Shown: one piece after another, positions 24,222 to 33,548 of the stretch
Position numbering within the stretch: position 1 is the stretch's first letter
How the letters are laid out: the number at the start of each line of letters is the position of its first letter
Source of the DNA: Burkholderiales bacterium
Lineage (GTDB): Bacteria; Pseudomonadota; Gammaproteobacteria; Burkholderiales; Burkholderiaceae_C
NCBI GenBank assembly: GCA_947448955.1
Contig: CANFPU010000017.1
Span: 1-41,310, forward strand
Direction: 5' to 3'
DNA length: 41,310 bases
The notes under the pieces: generated by a model
The model's database searches: none
Seen by the model: only the letters and a program-made list of their open reading frames with translations
What the model was told of the DNA's origin: nothing
Program-made: the position numbers and the translations under genes

Positions 24222-25670
24222 TCACCATGAGTGCGCCAAGGCCTCGTGTGCGGCATGCAGCCGACGCACCAACACGCCAATAAAAGCGGTGTCGAACCGC
24301 TGCCGGGTGGCGGGGCTGAGCCGGCCCAACGCTTCCGGCGTGAAGGCAATCGTGGTGGCCGGCACGGCGACGATGGCGTCGGCACGCTGCAGCCGCAGGT
24401 CGGGGCTGGGTGCGAGGTACGCCATTTCGCCCACCGAGTCGCCTGGGCCGAGCTGCGCCATGCACTGGCCGTTGCGGTAAACGTCGACCCGCCCGCGCGC
24501 GATGATCTGGAAGCCGCGGCCCGGGTCGCCTCGCCGGTAGACCGTTGCGCCGTGGTCGAGCCGCAGCCACTGCCCCCGATGCACCACCTCCCACAGTTCG
24601 ACATCCCCAAAGCCTTCGAAGTAGGTGAGCGATCGCAGCAGCTTGAAGCGCTCCAAATCGAGCGCTACCTGGGGTCGACTGCATGGCGGTGCGCCACCGG
24701 TCGCCAGTTGCGACCAGGCCGTCGCAAATGCATCCCAGTCGACGGGCCGGTCGCCAGGCCGCTTGGCCAGCGCCTGGCGCAGCAGCGCGTCCATTCGCTG
24801 CGGCACGCCGCTGCGCTGCAACAGTAACGAAGGCGGCTCGGCGTGGTAAATCTGGTGCATCAGCGCAATCTGCTGGCTGGCGTCGAAGGGTGGCCTGCCG
24901 GCGACCAATTGGTACAGCACCGCGGCCAGCGAGTACAGGTCGGCACGCGCGTCCAGCGTGCAACCATCGAGTTGCTCGGGCGACATATAGGCCAGCGAGC
25001 CGACCCGAAACACCTGGGTTCGCTCACTGTGGTGGTCGAAAACACTGCCGAAGTCGGTGATCTTGACGTCGCGGACGCCGTCCGGTCGGACCGTGGTCAG
25101 GATGTTGGCCGGTTTGACATCGCGGTGAATCAGGCCATGACGAGCGACATAGCCCAGCGCCATCGCGCACTTGGCGCCGATTTCGACGATCTGGTCCAGC
25201 GGCAGCAGCGCATTGGGTAAGCAGTGGCGCTGCAAAGTGTCGCCCGGCACGTACTCCATCACCAGGTAGGGCTGATGCGGGTCGGCCACCGCGTCGAAGA
25301 TTCGCACCACGTTTGGGTGCTGCAGCTGGCCCGCTAGATCGGCTTCGGCCGCAAAAAAGCACGCGCGATGGTGCTGACCCAAGCGGTCACCCACGGGGGC
25401 CTCGCGCACCCGCTTGATCGCGACCTGACGCTGGCCGCATTCATCCTCGGCCAGGAAGACCTCGCTGGTGGCGCCTGCGCCCAATCGCCTGATGACCCGG
25501 TACCTGCCGATGCGCTTCGGCAACCCAGGCTCGACCGGCCAGCACCAGCCCAGGCGGACGAACTTCTGCGCGAGCGACGCAAACGGCGTGGTGGCTGCGG
25601 TGGCTGCGGTGGCGGTGGCGGTGGCGGTGGCGGTGGCGGTGGCGGTGGCAAAGACAGGGTCGGCGGACAT
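24222..25670 (-). CDS. Ser/Thr protein kinase with C-terminal cyclic-nucleotide-binding domain
   Basis: A Hanks-type kinase domain spans about residues 55-310: the glycine loop [10 protein letters not shown], the ATP-binding Lys in VAIKRV, the catalytic [15 protein letters not shown], the SPEQLDG activation segment end and [19 protein letters not shown]. The final 130 residues form a cNMP-binding fold ([46 protein letters not shown]). The phosphate-binding-cassette-like GEMAYL lacks the RxA pattern of a typical cAMP binder, so ligand binding is uncertain. No transmembrane segment is seen, so it is probably cytoplasmic. Residues 8-28 are Ala-Thr repeats encoded by a hexanucleotide microsatellite. 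The ATG at 25668-25670 is preferred over a GTG at 25679. It diverges from argS across 119 bases. Its targets are unknown. Confidence 0.9.
   Translation of the reverse strand: MSADPVFATATATATATATATAATAATTPFASLAQKFVRLGWCWPVEPGLPKRIGRYRVIRRLGAGATSEVFLAEDECGQRQVAIKRVREAPVGDRLGQHHRACFFAAEADLAGQLQHPNVVRIFDAVADPHQPYLVMEYVPGDTLQRHCLPNALLPLDQIVEIGAKCAMALGYVARHGLIHRDVKPANILTTVRPDGVRDVKITDFGSVFDHHSERTQVFRVGSLAYMSPEQLDGCTLDARADLYSLAAVLYQLVAGRPPFDASQQIALMHQIYHAEPPSLLLQRSGVPQRMDALLRQALAKRPGDRPVDWDAFATAWSQLATGGAPPCSRPQVALDLERFKLLRSLTYFEGFGDVELWEVVHRGQWLRLDHGATVYRRGDPGRGFQIIARGRVDVYRNGQCMAQLGPGDSVGEMAYLAPSPDLRLQRADAIVAVPATTIAFTPEALGRLSPATRQRFDTAFIGVLVRRLHAAHEALAHSW
25590..25649. repeat. Hexanucleotide microsatellite (GGTGGC)7 with two 9-base variants
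   Basis: Two copies of GGTGGCTGC (25590-25607) are followed by seven perfect copies of GGTGGC (25608-25649). On the coding (minus) strand they encode (Ala-Thr)7 then two Ala-Ala-Thr units at the kinase N-terminus. All unit lengths are multiples of three, so slippage would change protein length and not frame. Confidence 0.95.
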
Positions 25671-25775
25671 GGCGGGCACGGGCGGTCAAGCCGGGTTGTC
25701 GGCCGTTCCGCCTTCCGACTGAATGCAGGTGGCCAGGCCGTGCTCCGTGCCGAGGTTGCCAGCGACCCCAAACCG

Positions 25776-25781
25776 TAGAAT
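25776..25781 (+). promoter_or_regulatory. Candidate -10 element of argS
   Basis: TAGAAT lies eight bases before the argS ATG; the nearest -35-like hexamer, TTGCCA (25756-25761), is only 14 bases upstream, which is short. If used, transcription would begin at or next to the start codon, giving a leaderless or nearly leaderless mRNA. No ribosome-binding site is visible before the ATG, which agrees with this. Confidence 0.35.
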
Positions 25782-25789
25782 CCCGCGCC

Positions 25790-27526
25790 ATGATCCAAGC
25801 CAAAGAGGCCTTGCTCGGGGCTCTGGCTGCCGCAGTGCAGCAGCTAGCACCCGATGCTGCGCAAACCCGCGCCTATGTCCCCGCATTCGAGTCGCCCAAG
25901 GTGGCCGCGCATGGCGACTTCGCCATCACCGCTGCGATGCAACTCGCGCGCAGCCTCAAGCGCAACCCGCGCGAACTGGCCGCCGCGTTGATCGAGGCCT
26001 TGCAGGCCCAGCCTGCAGTGCAGCGCTGGGTCAGCGCGCTGGAGATCGCCGGCCCCGGCTTCATCAACCTGCGGCTGTCGGCCGCCGCCAAGCAAGCGGT
26101 GGTGGCCGAGGTACTGGCCGAGGGCGGTTTGTTCGGCCAGCGCCGGCCCAACGGCAAGAAGATGATGTGCGAGTTCGTCTCGGCCAATCCGACCGGCCCG
26201 CTGCATGTGGGCCATGGCCGCCAGGGCGCGCTGGGCGACGCGATTTGCGGCTTGTACGAGTCTCAAGGTTGGTCGGTGACGCGCGAGTTTTATTACAACG
26301 ACGCCGGCGTTCAGATCGCCACGTTGGCGCGCTCGACCCAGGCCAGGATTCTGGGGCTGAAACCCGGCGACGACGGCTGGCCGGTCGATGCCTATAACGG
26401 CGACTACATCGCCGACATTGCGGCCGATTTTCTGGCCGGCGCGACGGTGCACGCCGACGACCGGGCGTTCACTGCCAGCGGCGATCCGCAAGACATCGAC
26501 TCGATACGTCAGTTCGCGGTGGCCTATCTGCGCCACGAGCAAGACCTGGATTTGCAGGCCTTTGGCGTGAAGTTCCAGAACTACTTTCTCGAGTCGAGTC
26601 TGTACCTCGATGGCAAGGTCGAGCAGGCCGTCGCGCGGTTGAAGGCCGCCGGCAAGACCTATGAGAACGAAGGTGCGTTGTGGCTGCGGTCGACCGACTA
26701 CGGCGACGACAAGGACCGGGTCATGCGCAAGTCCGACGGCAGCTACACCTACTTCGTGCCGGACGTCGCCTACCACATCGACAAATGGCAGCGTGGCTTC
26801 GACAAGGTGATCAACGTTCAAGGCACCGATCACCACGGCACCATCGCCCGCGTGCGCGCCGGCCTGCAGGCCGCTGCGGTGGGCGTTCCGCAAGGCTGGC
26901 CTGACTACCTGCTCAACAAGATGGTCACGGTGATGAAAGGCGGCGTCGAGGTCAAGATCAGCAAGCGCACCGGCGGCTATGTCACGCTGCGTGACCTGAT
27001 CGAGTGGACCAGCCGCGACGCGGTGCGCTTCTTTTTGATCAGCCGCAAGGCCGACACCGAGTTCGTGTTCGACGTCGATCTGGCCTTGAAAGCCAACGAT
27101 GAGAACCCGGTGTTCTACGTCCAGTACGCCCATGCGCGGATCTGCTCGGTGCTGGCGCAGTACGCGCTGCGCACGGGCAAGCCGGTCGACACCGCGCTGG
27201 ACCCCGACGTCGACCTGTCGCTGCTGACGGCACCCACCGAGACCGCGCTGATGCTCAAGCTCGCGGCCTACCCCGACATGCTCAGTGGAGCGGCGGCCGA
27301 CTTCGCGCCGCACGACGTCGCCTTCTATCTGCGCGACCTGGCCGCTGCCTTCCACAGTTGGTATGGCGCCGAGCGCTTCCTGATCGATGACGCGGCATTG
27401 GCTGCGGCCCGTATGGCGCTGTTGGCGGCGACCCGCCAGGTGTTGCGCAATGCGCTGGCCATGATGGGGGTGAGCGCACCCGACGCGATGAACCGGGACG
27501 CCGCCGAAGCGGCCGCCGCGCCATGA
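25790..27526 (+). CDS. argS: Arginyl-tRNA synthetase
   Basis: ArgRS charges tRNA-Arg and is a class I synthetase. In this 578-residue protein the N-terminal Add1 domain (about 1-110) is followed by the HIGH-type motif [14 protein letters not shown] and the catalytic Rossmann fold. Further on are [16 protein letters not shown], the [16 protein letters not shown] segment standing where the KMSKS loop is found, and the DALRY-type anticodon-binding end ([13 protein letters not shown] ... [12 protein letters not shown]). Everything expected is present. The stop overlaps the next gene's ATG (ATGA), so argS and the SPOR gene are co-translated, an order I associate with Burkholderiales. Confidence 0.97.
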   Translation: MIQAKEALLGALAAAVQQLAPDAAQTRAYVPAFESPKVAAHGDFAITAAMQLARSLKRNPRELAAALIEALQAQPAVQRWVSALEIAGPGFINLRLSAAAKQAVVAEVLAEGGLFGQRRPNGKKMMCEFVSANPTGPLHVGHGRQGALGDAICGLYESQGWSVTREFYYNDAGVQIATLARSTQARILGLKPGDDGWPVDAYNGDYIADIAADFLAGATVHADDRAFTASGDPQDIDSIRQFAVAYLRHEQDLDLQAFGVKFQNYFLESSLYLDGKVEQAVARLKAAGKTYENEGALWLRSTDYGDDKDRVMRKSDGSYTYFVPDVAYHIDKWQRGFDKVINVQGTDHHGTIARVRAGLQAAAVGVPQGWPDYLLNKMVTVMKGGVEVKISKRTGGYVTLRDLIEWTSRDAVRFFLISRKADTEFVFDVDLALKANDENPVFYVQYAHARICSVLAQYALRTGKPVDTALDPDVDLSLLTAPTETALMLKLAAYPDMLSGAAADFAPHDVAFYLRDLAAAFHSWYGAERFLIDDAALAAARMALLAATRQVLRNALAMMGVSAPDAMNRDAAEAAAAP

Positions 27527-28146
27527 AATCCCAGCGCGGTGGCTTTTTAGTGGGCCTGGTGTTGGGCCTGTTGATCGGTCTGGGCGTTGCCTTGGGGGTG
27601 GCGATCTACATCACCAAGGCGCCGATACCGTTCATCAACAAGCTGCCTCAGCGCAGCGCCGAGCAGGACGCGGCTGAAACCGAGCGCAACAAGCGCTGGG
27701 ACCCGAATGCGCCTTTGGCGGGCAAGAATGCGGCCCGCGCCCAGCCTGCCGCAGCCAGCGAACCCGCGTCAGCGCCCAGCGTGGCCGCAGCACCGGCCCT
27801 GCCCGCCGCCAGCCCGCCGCAAGGTGCACGCGATCCGGTGGCCGCCCAGGCTGATCCGGTGGCCGCCCCGGCGGCCCCAGTCCCGAAAGCCGATACCAAG
27901 CCGGCAGCCACCGCCACTTTCTTCGTGCAGGCCGGTGCCTACGCCAGGCAGGAAGACGCCGAAGCCCAGCGCGCCAAGCTCGCGATCATGGGCTTCGTTG
28001 CCAAGATCACCGAGCGCGAACAAGCGGGCCGCAATGTCTTCCGGGTGCGCCTCGGACCGTTCGCCAGCCGCGACGATGCCGAAGACTCGCAGGCCAAGCT
28101 CGCGAGTGCCGGCGTCGAGGCCAACCTGGTGCGGGTCGAGCGGTGA
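27523..28146 (+). CDS. SPOR-domain membrane protein (FtsN-like)
   Basis: A 207-residue bitopic inner-membrane protein. A short cytoplasmic start (MKSQRGG) precedes one membrane helix (about 8-30). A long Ala/Pro-rich periplasmic linker follows (about 65-125). The C-terminal SPOR domain (about 128-205) shows [21 protein letters not shown] and [27 protein letters not shown] domains bind denuded septal peptidoglycan, so this protein probably sits at the division site, as FtsN does. It lacks any recognisable FtsN essential-helix assignment from sequence alone, so I do not call it ftsN. It overlaps argS by four bases and precedes dsbA by 74 bases. Confidence 0.9.
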   Translation: MKSQRGGFLVGLVLGLLIGLGVALGVAIYITKAPIPFINKLPQRSAEQDAAETERNKRWDPNAPLAGKNAARAQPAAASEPASAPSVAAAPALPAASPPQGARDPVAAQADPVAAPAAPVPKADTKPAATATFFVQAGAYARQEDAEAQRAKLAIMGFVAKITEREQAGRNVFRVRLGPFASRDDAEDSQAKLASAGVEANLVRVER

Positions 28147-28220
28147 ACCCGCGCAATTTCGAATCGCCTGCTACCGTCAGCCCGGTGGCAAAGTCATTTT
28201 CCTTGAAAGTGGGTCCGCAA

Positions 28221-28856
28221 ATGAACCGTCGTGATTGGGTGATCTGCGCCGCTGGCGCGACGTTGGCAGGCCTGGCCTTGCCATTGCAGGCCCAGGGCGG
28301 GCCGCCGGTCGAAGGCCGGGATTACTTGCGTGTGGCACAACCCGTCCCGGTGCCTGACGGCAAGGTCGATGTGGTTGAGTTCTTTGGCTACTGGTGCCCG
28401 CATTGCAACGCCTTCGAGCCTGTGCTGGACGCCTGGGCGAAGAAGCTGCCTGCGTATGTCAATTTCCGGCGCATGCCGGTGGCCTTCAACGCTGCGCACG
28501 AACCGATGCAGCGCTTGTTCTTCGCGCTGGATTCCCTCGGGCTGGTCGAATCCTTGCATCGCAAAGTGTTTGCAGCCCTGCATGTGCAGCGCTTGCGGCT
28601 CGACAAGGAAGCCGACATCGGCGACTGGGTCAAGAACAATGGCGCCGACGCCACCAAGGTGCTCGATGCCATGAAGAGCTTTTCCGTGGCCACCAAGATT
28701 CGACAATCCAAGCAGTTGGCTGAGGGCTTCAAGATTGACGGTGTGCCCACGCTGGGCATCCAAGGCCGCTTCATGACCTCGCCGTCGATCGCTGGCACTC
28801 CTGAACGAGCGCTGGCCGCGGCCGATGCGTTGATCGCGCAATCGCACAAAGCCTGA
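28221..28856 (+). CDS. dsbA: Periplasmic thiol:disulfide oxidoreductase DsbA
   Basis: DsbA donates disulfides to newly exported proteins and is reoxidised by DsbB. The 211-residue protein has a twin-arginine-like leader (MNRRDWVICAAGATLAGLAL) ending at QAQ near residue 25. The CPHC active site is at 59-62 (FFGYWCPHCNAF) and the cis-Pro loop is GVPTLGI. The helical insert lies between them. The ATG at 28221 was chosen because it begins the signal peptide; a GTG at 28143 overlapping the SPOR stop would add 26 non-signal residues. It follows the SPOR gene closely and may be part of the argS transcript. Confidence 0.95.
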   Translation: MNRRDWVICAAGATLAGLALPLQAQGGPPVEGRDYLRVAQPVPVPDGKVDVVEFFGYWCPHCNAFEPVLDAWAKKLPAYVNFRRMPVAFNAAHEPMQRLFFALDSLGLVESLHRKVFAALHVQRLRLDKEADIGDWVKNNGADATKVLDAMKSFSVATKIRQSKQLAEGFKIDGVPTLGIQGRFMTSPSIAGTPERALAAADALIAQSHKA

Positions 28857-28939
28857 ACCCGCTGTGGGTGGAGTTAGGCGGAAATTTTGTCGGAAAGCTT
28901 GGCAGAGCCTGTCCAAAGATCGCGCTCGAAGCGTTCGTT

Positions 28940-28960
28940 GGCCGGCGATGCACGCCGACC
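28940..28960. terminator. Hairpin between dsbA and lptA
   Basis: CGGCG (28943-28947) and CGCCG (28953-28957) form a stem with a five-base loop; outer GG/CC bases can extend it past one mismatch. No T-run follows. A TAGAAT hexamer at 28978-28983, 24 bases before lptA, could be the -10 of an lptA promoter. Confidence 0.3.
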
Positions 28961-29007
28961 GAGCCAGGACTTCAGTCTAGAATGATCTGCAAGTTCTGTG
29001 CCGATTG

Positions 29008-29622
29008 ATGTTTACCCTGACCCATTCCCCGATGATCTTGCTGGCGTTGCTGGCCGGCGGCGCAGGCCTGGGTCTGCCGGTTCAGGCTGAGAAAGCCGAC
29101 CGCAACAAACCCTTGATCCTGGAGTCCGAGCAACCTTGCACGGTGAATCTGGTCAAGCAGACCAGCGTTTGCAGCGGCAATGTGGTGGTCAGCCAAGGCA
29201 CGCTGCAGATCCGCGCCGACAAACTTGAGCTTCGCGAATCCCCCGAGGGCACCCAACTCGCCCAAGCCAGCGGCGCCGACAGCAAGCCGGCCACCTACCG
29301 GCAAAAGCGCGACGGAGTCGATGAGGTCGTCGAGGGTCAGGCCCAGAGAATCGACTACGACAGCCGGTCCGGCACGCTGCGCTTCGAAGGTCAGGCCCAG
29401 GTCCGGCGTCTGCGCAGTGCCGTGTTGGCCGATCAGATCCAGGGCGCGGTGATCGTCTGGGACAGCGTGGCCGAGGTGTTCAATGTTCGCGGCGGCGCGG
29501 TCAGCGCTGACAACCCCGGCGGCCGGGTGCGGGCGGTGATCGCGCCGCGCAGCGTCAACGAAGCAGCCGCGGCTGCCAGCAGCGGCCTGCGGCCTTCGCC
29601 GACCCTCGGTGATCGGCGATGA
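29008..29622 (+). CDS. lptA: LptA, periplasmic LPS-transport protein
   Basis: LptA bridges the periplasm between LptC and LptD so that lipopolysaccharide moves to the outer membrane. The protein has 204 residues with a signal peptide ([18 protein letters not shown]... to about VQAEK). The beta-jelly-roll OstA core shows [40 protein letters not shown], then an [27 protein letters not shown] block. The two Cys in the N-terminal strand could pair. The ATG at 29008 directly follows an in-frame TTG; a later Met (MILLALL) is also possible. Its stop overlaps the lptB ATG (ATGA). Upstream is dsbA, with no lptC or kdsC as is usual. Confidence 0.92.
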   Translation: MFTLTHSPMILLALLAGGAGLGLPVQAEKADRNKPLILESEQPCTVNLVKQTSVCSGNVVVSQGTLQIRADKLELRESPEGTQLAQASGADSKPATYRQKRDGVDEVVEGQAQRIDYDSRSGTLRFEGQAQVRRLRSAVLADQIQGAVIVWDSVAEVFNVRGGAVSADNPGGRVRAVIAPRSVNEAAAAASSGLRPSPTLGDRR

Positions 29623-30392
29623 GCCGGGGCACCGCGGCGGACACGCCGGTGACGAGCCGGCTGGAGGTCAGCGGCCTGAAAAAGCATTACGGCTCGCGTC
29701 AGGTGGTGCAGGATGTGCATCTGGCCGTGGGTGCGGGGGAGGTGGTCGGCTTGCTTGGACCCAACGGTGCCGGGAAGACCACCACCTTCTACATGGTGGT
29801 GGGTCTGGTGCGGGCCGATGCCGGCGAGATCCGACTCGACGGCGTCTCCGTGCAGCACAAGCCCATCCACCAACGCGCGCGCATGGGGCTGAGTTACCTG
29901 CCGCAGGAGGCCTCGATCTTTCGCAAGCTCAGCGTCGAGGAGAACATCCGCGCGGTGCTCGAGTTGCAGGTCGGTGCCGACGGACGGGCGCTGACGTCCG
30001 AGGCGATCGAGCGCCAACTCGAACAACTGCTGCGCGACCTGTCGATCGACAAACTGCGCGATTCGCCCGCGCTGGCCTTGTCGGGCGGCGAGCGGCGTCG
30101 GGTCGAGATTGCCCGGGCGCTGGCGACGCAGCCCCGCTTCATCCTGCTTGACGAGCCTTTTGCCGGCGTTGACCCGATCGCGGTGATCGAGATCCAGCGC
30201 ATCATCGGCTTCCTCAAGCGCCGTGGCATCGGTGTGTTGATCACCGACCACAATGTGCGTGAGATGCTGGGCATCTGCGACCGCGCCTACATCATCAGCG
30301 AAGGCCGGGTACTGGCGGAAGGCACGCCGGCAGAGATCATCGAGAACGCCGACGTGCGCCGGGTCTACCTCGGCGAGCACTTCCGGATGTGA
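29619..30392 (+). CDS. lptB: LptB, ATPase of the LPS-export ABC transporter
   Basis: LptB is the cytoplasmic ATPase that powers LptFG extraction of lipopolysaccharide from the inner membrane. The 257-residue protein has Walker [10 protein letters not shown], the Q-loop [18 protein letters not shown], signature [15 protein letters not shown], Walker [17 protein letters not shown] and the H-loop [10 protein letters not shown], all family-typical including [10 protein letters not shown]. It overlaps lptA by four bases and precedes rpoN by 19 bases. The lptA-lptB-rpoN order is widely conserved in proteobacteria. Confidence 0.97.
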   Translation: MSRGTAADTPVTSRLEVSGLKKHYGSRQVVQDVHLAVGAGEVVGLLGPNGAGKTTTFYMVVGLVRADAGEIRLDGVSVQHKPIHQRARMGLSYLPQEASIFRKLSVEENIRAVLELQVGADGRALTSEAIERQLEQLLRDLSIDKLRDSPALALSGGERRRVEIARALATQPRFILLDEPFAGVDPIAVIEIQRIIGFLKRRGIGVLITDHNVREMLGICDRAYIISEGRVLAEGTPAEIIENADVRRVYLGEHFRM

Positions 30393-30411
30393 CCCCGGAC
30401 GAGCCTCAGCG

Positions 30412-31953
30412 ATGAAACCCTCGCTCCAAGTCAGGCTGTCTCAGCACCTGGCGCTGACGCCGCAGTTGCAGCAATCGATCCGGCTGCTGCAGCTCTCGAC
30501 GCTGGAGTTGCACCAGGAAATCGAGCAGATGCTCGAGCAAAACCCGTTTTTGGATGTCGAGGAAGACCACGCGCCGATGGAGTTCGGGCTCGAGCGCGTC
30601 AGCGCCCCGGCTGACAAGAGCGCCGAGCGAGAGAAGGACAAACTGTCCGTACGTGAGGACAGCGTTGACAGCAGCGCCGAAGAGCCTGCCGGCGTGGACG
30701 CCGCCGAGTTCGGCAGCACCGAACGTGACGACTGGGAGAACGGCACCGAACGCGATGATTTCGACGGCATCCGCGAGCTGCCATCGGCCAGCAGCGGGTC
30801 AGGGAGCGGCGACGACGACTATGAGCCGCTCGAATCGGCCGAAGCCGGCCCGACGCTGCAAGACCACCTGCGCCGCCAACTCTTGGGCATGCGTTTGTCG
30901 GCCGAGGATGCCGCCGCAGTGATGGTGCTGATCGACTCGCTGAACGAAGACGGCTACCTGGCCGACACGCTCGAAGACATCGCCGAGCGGCTGGGCCAGA
31001 CCCTGGGCATCGACGGCGAGGACGCCGTCGAGGAACGCGAGGAATTGGCCGACCGACTGCGCTGCGCGCTGAACTGGCTGCAAAGCCTGGAGCCCACCGG
31101 CGTGGGCGCGTCCGGCTTGGGCGACTGCTTGGTGCTGCAGCTGCGCCAGCGACCCGACAGCCAGGCCCGCGCGGTGGCGATCCGCATCTGCCAGGGCCAT
31201 CTTGAGCTGCTGGCGCGCAAGGACATGAAAAAGCTGATGTCGGCCACTGGCGCCGACGAGGCCACACTGCGCGCCGCCGAGGCGCTGATCAAGGCCTGCG
31301 AACCCAAGCCGGGTCGGCCCTTCACACGCGCCGAGGCCAACATCGTCGTGCCGGACGTGATGGTGGTCAAAGCAGGTCGGGGTTTCAAGACCACGCTCAA
31401 CCCCGACGTGATGCCCAAGCTGCGCATCAACGACCTCTACGCCCAGGCGATCCGCGGCCAACGGGGCAATGCCGGCTTGTCGCAGCGACTGCAGGAAGCG
31501 CGCTGGTTCATGAAAAACATCCTGCAGCGCTTCGACACCATCCTGCGCGTCAGCCAGGCCATCGTCGAGCGTCAGAAGGGCTTCTTCAGCCACGGCGAGA
31601 TCGCGATGAAGCCACTGGTGCTGCGCGAGATCGCCGATGAGCTCGGGCTGCACGAGTCGACGATCTCGCGCGTGACCACCGCCAAGTACATGAGCACCCC
31701 TTTCGGCACCTTCGAGCTGAAGTATTTCTTCGGCTCGTCGCTCAACACCGATGCGGGTGGCAACGCCAGCAGCACCGCGGTCCGCGCGTTGATCAAGCAG
31801 CTGGTGAGCTCGGAAGATCTGGCCAAGCCGCTGTCGGACAGCCAGCTTTCGGACATGCTGTCCGAGCAAGGCATCACGGTGGCGCGACGCACCGTGGCCA
31901 AGTATCGAGAGGCACTGAAGATCGCGCCGGCCAACTTGCGCAAGGCGCTATGA
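30412..31953 (+). CDS. rpoN: RNA polymerase sigma-54 factor
   Basis: Sigma-54 directs RNA polymerase to -24/-12 promoters that need enhancer-binding ATPases. The 513-residue protein has region I (MKPSLQVRLSQHLALTPQLQQSIRLLQLS) rich in Gln and Leu, an acidic region II (about 55-145), the core-binding region III, a helix-turn-helix (LREIADELGLHESTISRVTT), and the RpoN box ARRTVAKYREAL near the C-terminus. All are intact. The start is the ATG 19 bases after lptB. The stop overlaps the methyltransferase ATG. The genes usually found after rpoN in this phylum (hpf, ptsN, hprK) are absent here. Confidence 0.98.
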   Translation: MKPSLQVRLSQHLALTPQLQQSIRLLQLSTLELHQEIEQMLEQNPFLDVEEDHAPMEFGLERVSAPADKSAEREKDKLSVREDSVDSSAEEPAGVDAAEFGSTERDDWENGTERDDFDGIRELPSASSGSGSGDDDYEPLESAEAGPTLQDHLRRQLLGMRLSAEDAAAVMVLIDSLNEDGYLADTLEDIAERLGQTLGIDGEDAVEEREELADRLRCALNWLQSLEPTGVGASGLGDCLVLQLRQRPDSQARAVAIRICQGHLELLARKDMKKLMSATGADEATLRAAEALIKACEPKPGRPFTRAEANIVVPDVMVVKAGRGFKTTLNPDVMPKLRINDLYAQAIRGQRGNAGLSQRLQEARWFMKNILQRFDTILRVSQAIVERQKGFFSHGEIAMKPLVLREIADELGLHESTISRVTTAKYMSTPFGTFELKYFFGSSLNTDAGGNASSTAVRALIKQLVSSEDLAKPLSDSQLSDMLSEQGITVARRTVAKYREALKIAPANLRKAL

Positions 31954-33299
31954 ACGACCCCGACGAAACAACTCGGTCCGCTCGACAGCCCTCGAGCGCT
32001 GGCCGGCGGTCGGGCGTTGGCGATTTACCGGTTGCGCTGTTCCTGCCCTGCGCGGCCGGCACTGAACCCTTGTTGGTCGATGAGGTCAGCCGCATTTTGG
32101 GCGCCGACACCCCATTACAGGTCGATCGCGGCGGTCTGCAGGTCATGACCGACGCCTTGGGCGCGATGCGGCTCAACCTGGAAAGCCGACTGGCCCAGCG
32201 GGTGCTATGGCCACTGGCCCATGGGCCGTACGAGCACGAGCAAGACCTCTACGCGCTGGCCAGAACCGTGGCCTGGGGCGACTGGATCACGCCGGCGCAG
32301 ACCTTTCGGATCGATACCAGCGCGCAGCGCTCCCCGCTGCACAGCCTGAACTTCGCCACGCTGCGGGTCAAAGACGCAGTCTGCGACGTGATCCGCGATG
32401 CGACCGGCGAGCGGCCCAGCATCGACACCAGATTTCCGGTTCTGCCGCTGACATTGCACTTGTCGCCCACCCATGCCACGCTGTACGCAGACACCTCGGG
32501 CGAAGCGCTGTTCAAGCGCGGCTGGCGCGACGCGCAAGGCCTGAAGGGCGAAGCGCCCTTGAAGGAAACGCTGGCCGCAGCGATGCTGGCGGCCGCCGGC
32601 TGGCAGGGTCGTGCCGAGGACGGTCCATTGTTCGACCCTTGCTGCGGCGCCGGCACGATCGCGATTGAAGCGGCACAGATCGCTTGCGGCATCGCACCCG
32701 GCTTGCAGCGGCGTTTTGCGTTCGAGAAAATGTTGCCCTTCCGTGCGCACCAGAACAGCTGGTCGCGGTTGAAGGACGCGGCGCGGGCCAGTCAGCATGC
32801 GCCGGAGGTGCCCATCTTCGCCGGCGATGTGTCCTTTCGCATGACGGACTTCGCGCAGCGCAATGCCGATCGCGCGGGTGTCGCCAGCGCGATCGAATTC
32901 AAGACCGCCGACGCGTTGCAGCGCATGCCACCGGCGCCTCGGGGTGTGATGGTGATCAACCCGCCCTATGGTGAGCGCATCGCACCGATGGGTTCTCGCG
33001 CTGGCGACCGCATCCATCCCAGCGGCCGCGGCCAGCCCAGGCCGACGCGTGAAGGCTTCGAGGGCGGCGGCAGTCCGACCGAGTTCTTCAGCCAGCTTGC
33101 CAGCCACTGGAAGCGCCACTACGCCGGCTGGACGGCCTGGGTGCTGAGCCCTGACATGAAGCTGCCACAGGCGCTTCGATTGAAGGAAAACCGGCGCGTG
33201 CCGATGTGGAACGGACCGATTGAATGCCGGCTGTTCCGCTTCGAACTGATCGCCGGCTCGGCTCGGCAGTCCGACGCGGTCTCGCCGCCCTTGCGCTGA
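31950..33299 (+). CDS. THUMP-domain 23S rRNA methyltransferase (RlmL N-terminal-domain type)
   Basis: This family methylates a guanine N2 in 23S rRNA (G2445 in E. coli, by the N-terminal half of RlmL). The 449-residue protein begins with a poorly conserved leader (about 1-28), then a ferredoxin-like/THUMP region (LFLPCAAGTEPLLVDEVSRILG to about 190), and a Rossmann methyltransferase domain: FDPCCGAGTIAIEAA for SAM binding and NPPYGER as the catalytic motif IV. The second RlmL/RlmK half is missing, which is normal outside gammaproteobacteria. A Gly/Pro/Arg-rich loop (about 348-372) interrupts the domain after NPPYGER. It overlaps rpoN by four bases. Confidence 0.88.
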   Translation: MNDPDETTRSARQPSSAGRRSGVGDLPVALFLPCAAGTEPLLVDEVSRILGADTPLQVDRGGLQVMTDALGAMRLNLESRLAQRVLWPLAHGPYEHEQDLYALARTVAWGDWITPAQTFRIDTSAQRSPLHSLNFATLRVKDAVCDVIRDATGERPSIDTRFPVLPLTLHLSPTHATLYADTSGEALFKRGWRDAQGLKGEAPLKETLAAAMLAAAGWQGRAEDGPLFDPCCGAGTIAIEAAQIACGIAPGLQRRFAFEKMLPFRAHQNSWSRLKDAARASQHAPEVPIFAGDVSFRMTDFAQRNADRAGVASAIEFKTADALQRMPPAPRGVMVINPPYGERIAPMGSRAGDRIHPSGRGQPRPTREGFEGGGSPTEFFSQLASHWKRHYAGWTAWVLSPDMKLPQALRLKENRRVPMWNGPIECRLFRFELIAGSARQSDAVSPPLR

Positions 33300-33303
33300 A
33301 GCG

Positions 33304-33343
33304 CTGGCCTCGCCAGTCCTGAACGTCGCGGGTCGCCCCCGCG
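33304..33343 (+). terminator. Two small hairpins after the methyltransferase gene
   Basis: CTGGC-CTC-GCCAG (33304-33316) and CGCGGG-TCGCC-CCCGCG (33327-33343) follow the stop codon at once. Neither is followed by a T-run. They may end the lptA-rpoN transcript with Rho. The remaining bases up to 33548 hold no gene I recognise and should contain the promoter of the next cluster. Confidence 0.35.
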
Positions 33344-33548
33344 TCATGCTGGCATAGAAACCCCCCGGTGGGCGCGCGCAGCGTCTTGGCCGTCGTGGCG
33401 CTTCGCTTGGAGGGATGCCGACCGGTGTTTCAAGGGTTTTCACGTGAGCCCGGGTCGCGACTGCTGGGGCATGATCAGCAACGGGTTCATTTTTCACACG
33501 ACCGACGCGACGAGACGCAGAGGCTGCGTACCCAGGAGACACCCGCGG

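Noticed and set aside
25590-25649. Short tandem repeats considered as a CRISPR array
   Set aside because: The units are six or nine bases without spacers and are translated within a kinase gene.
25844-27355. Minus-strand open frame of 503 codons within argS
   Set aside because: Antisense shadow; argS has all synthetase motifs on the plus strand.
28143-28220. GTG start of dsbA overlapping the SPOR stop
   Set aside because: It would put 26 polar residues before the signal peptide, which does not fit export.
33300-33548. tRNA or small RNA gene in the gap after the methyltransferase
   Set aside because: Only two short hairpins are present; no cloverleaf or conserved RNA motif was seen.
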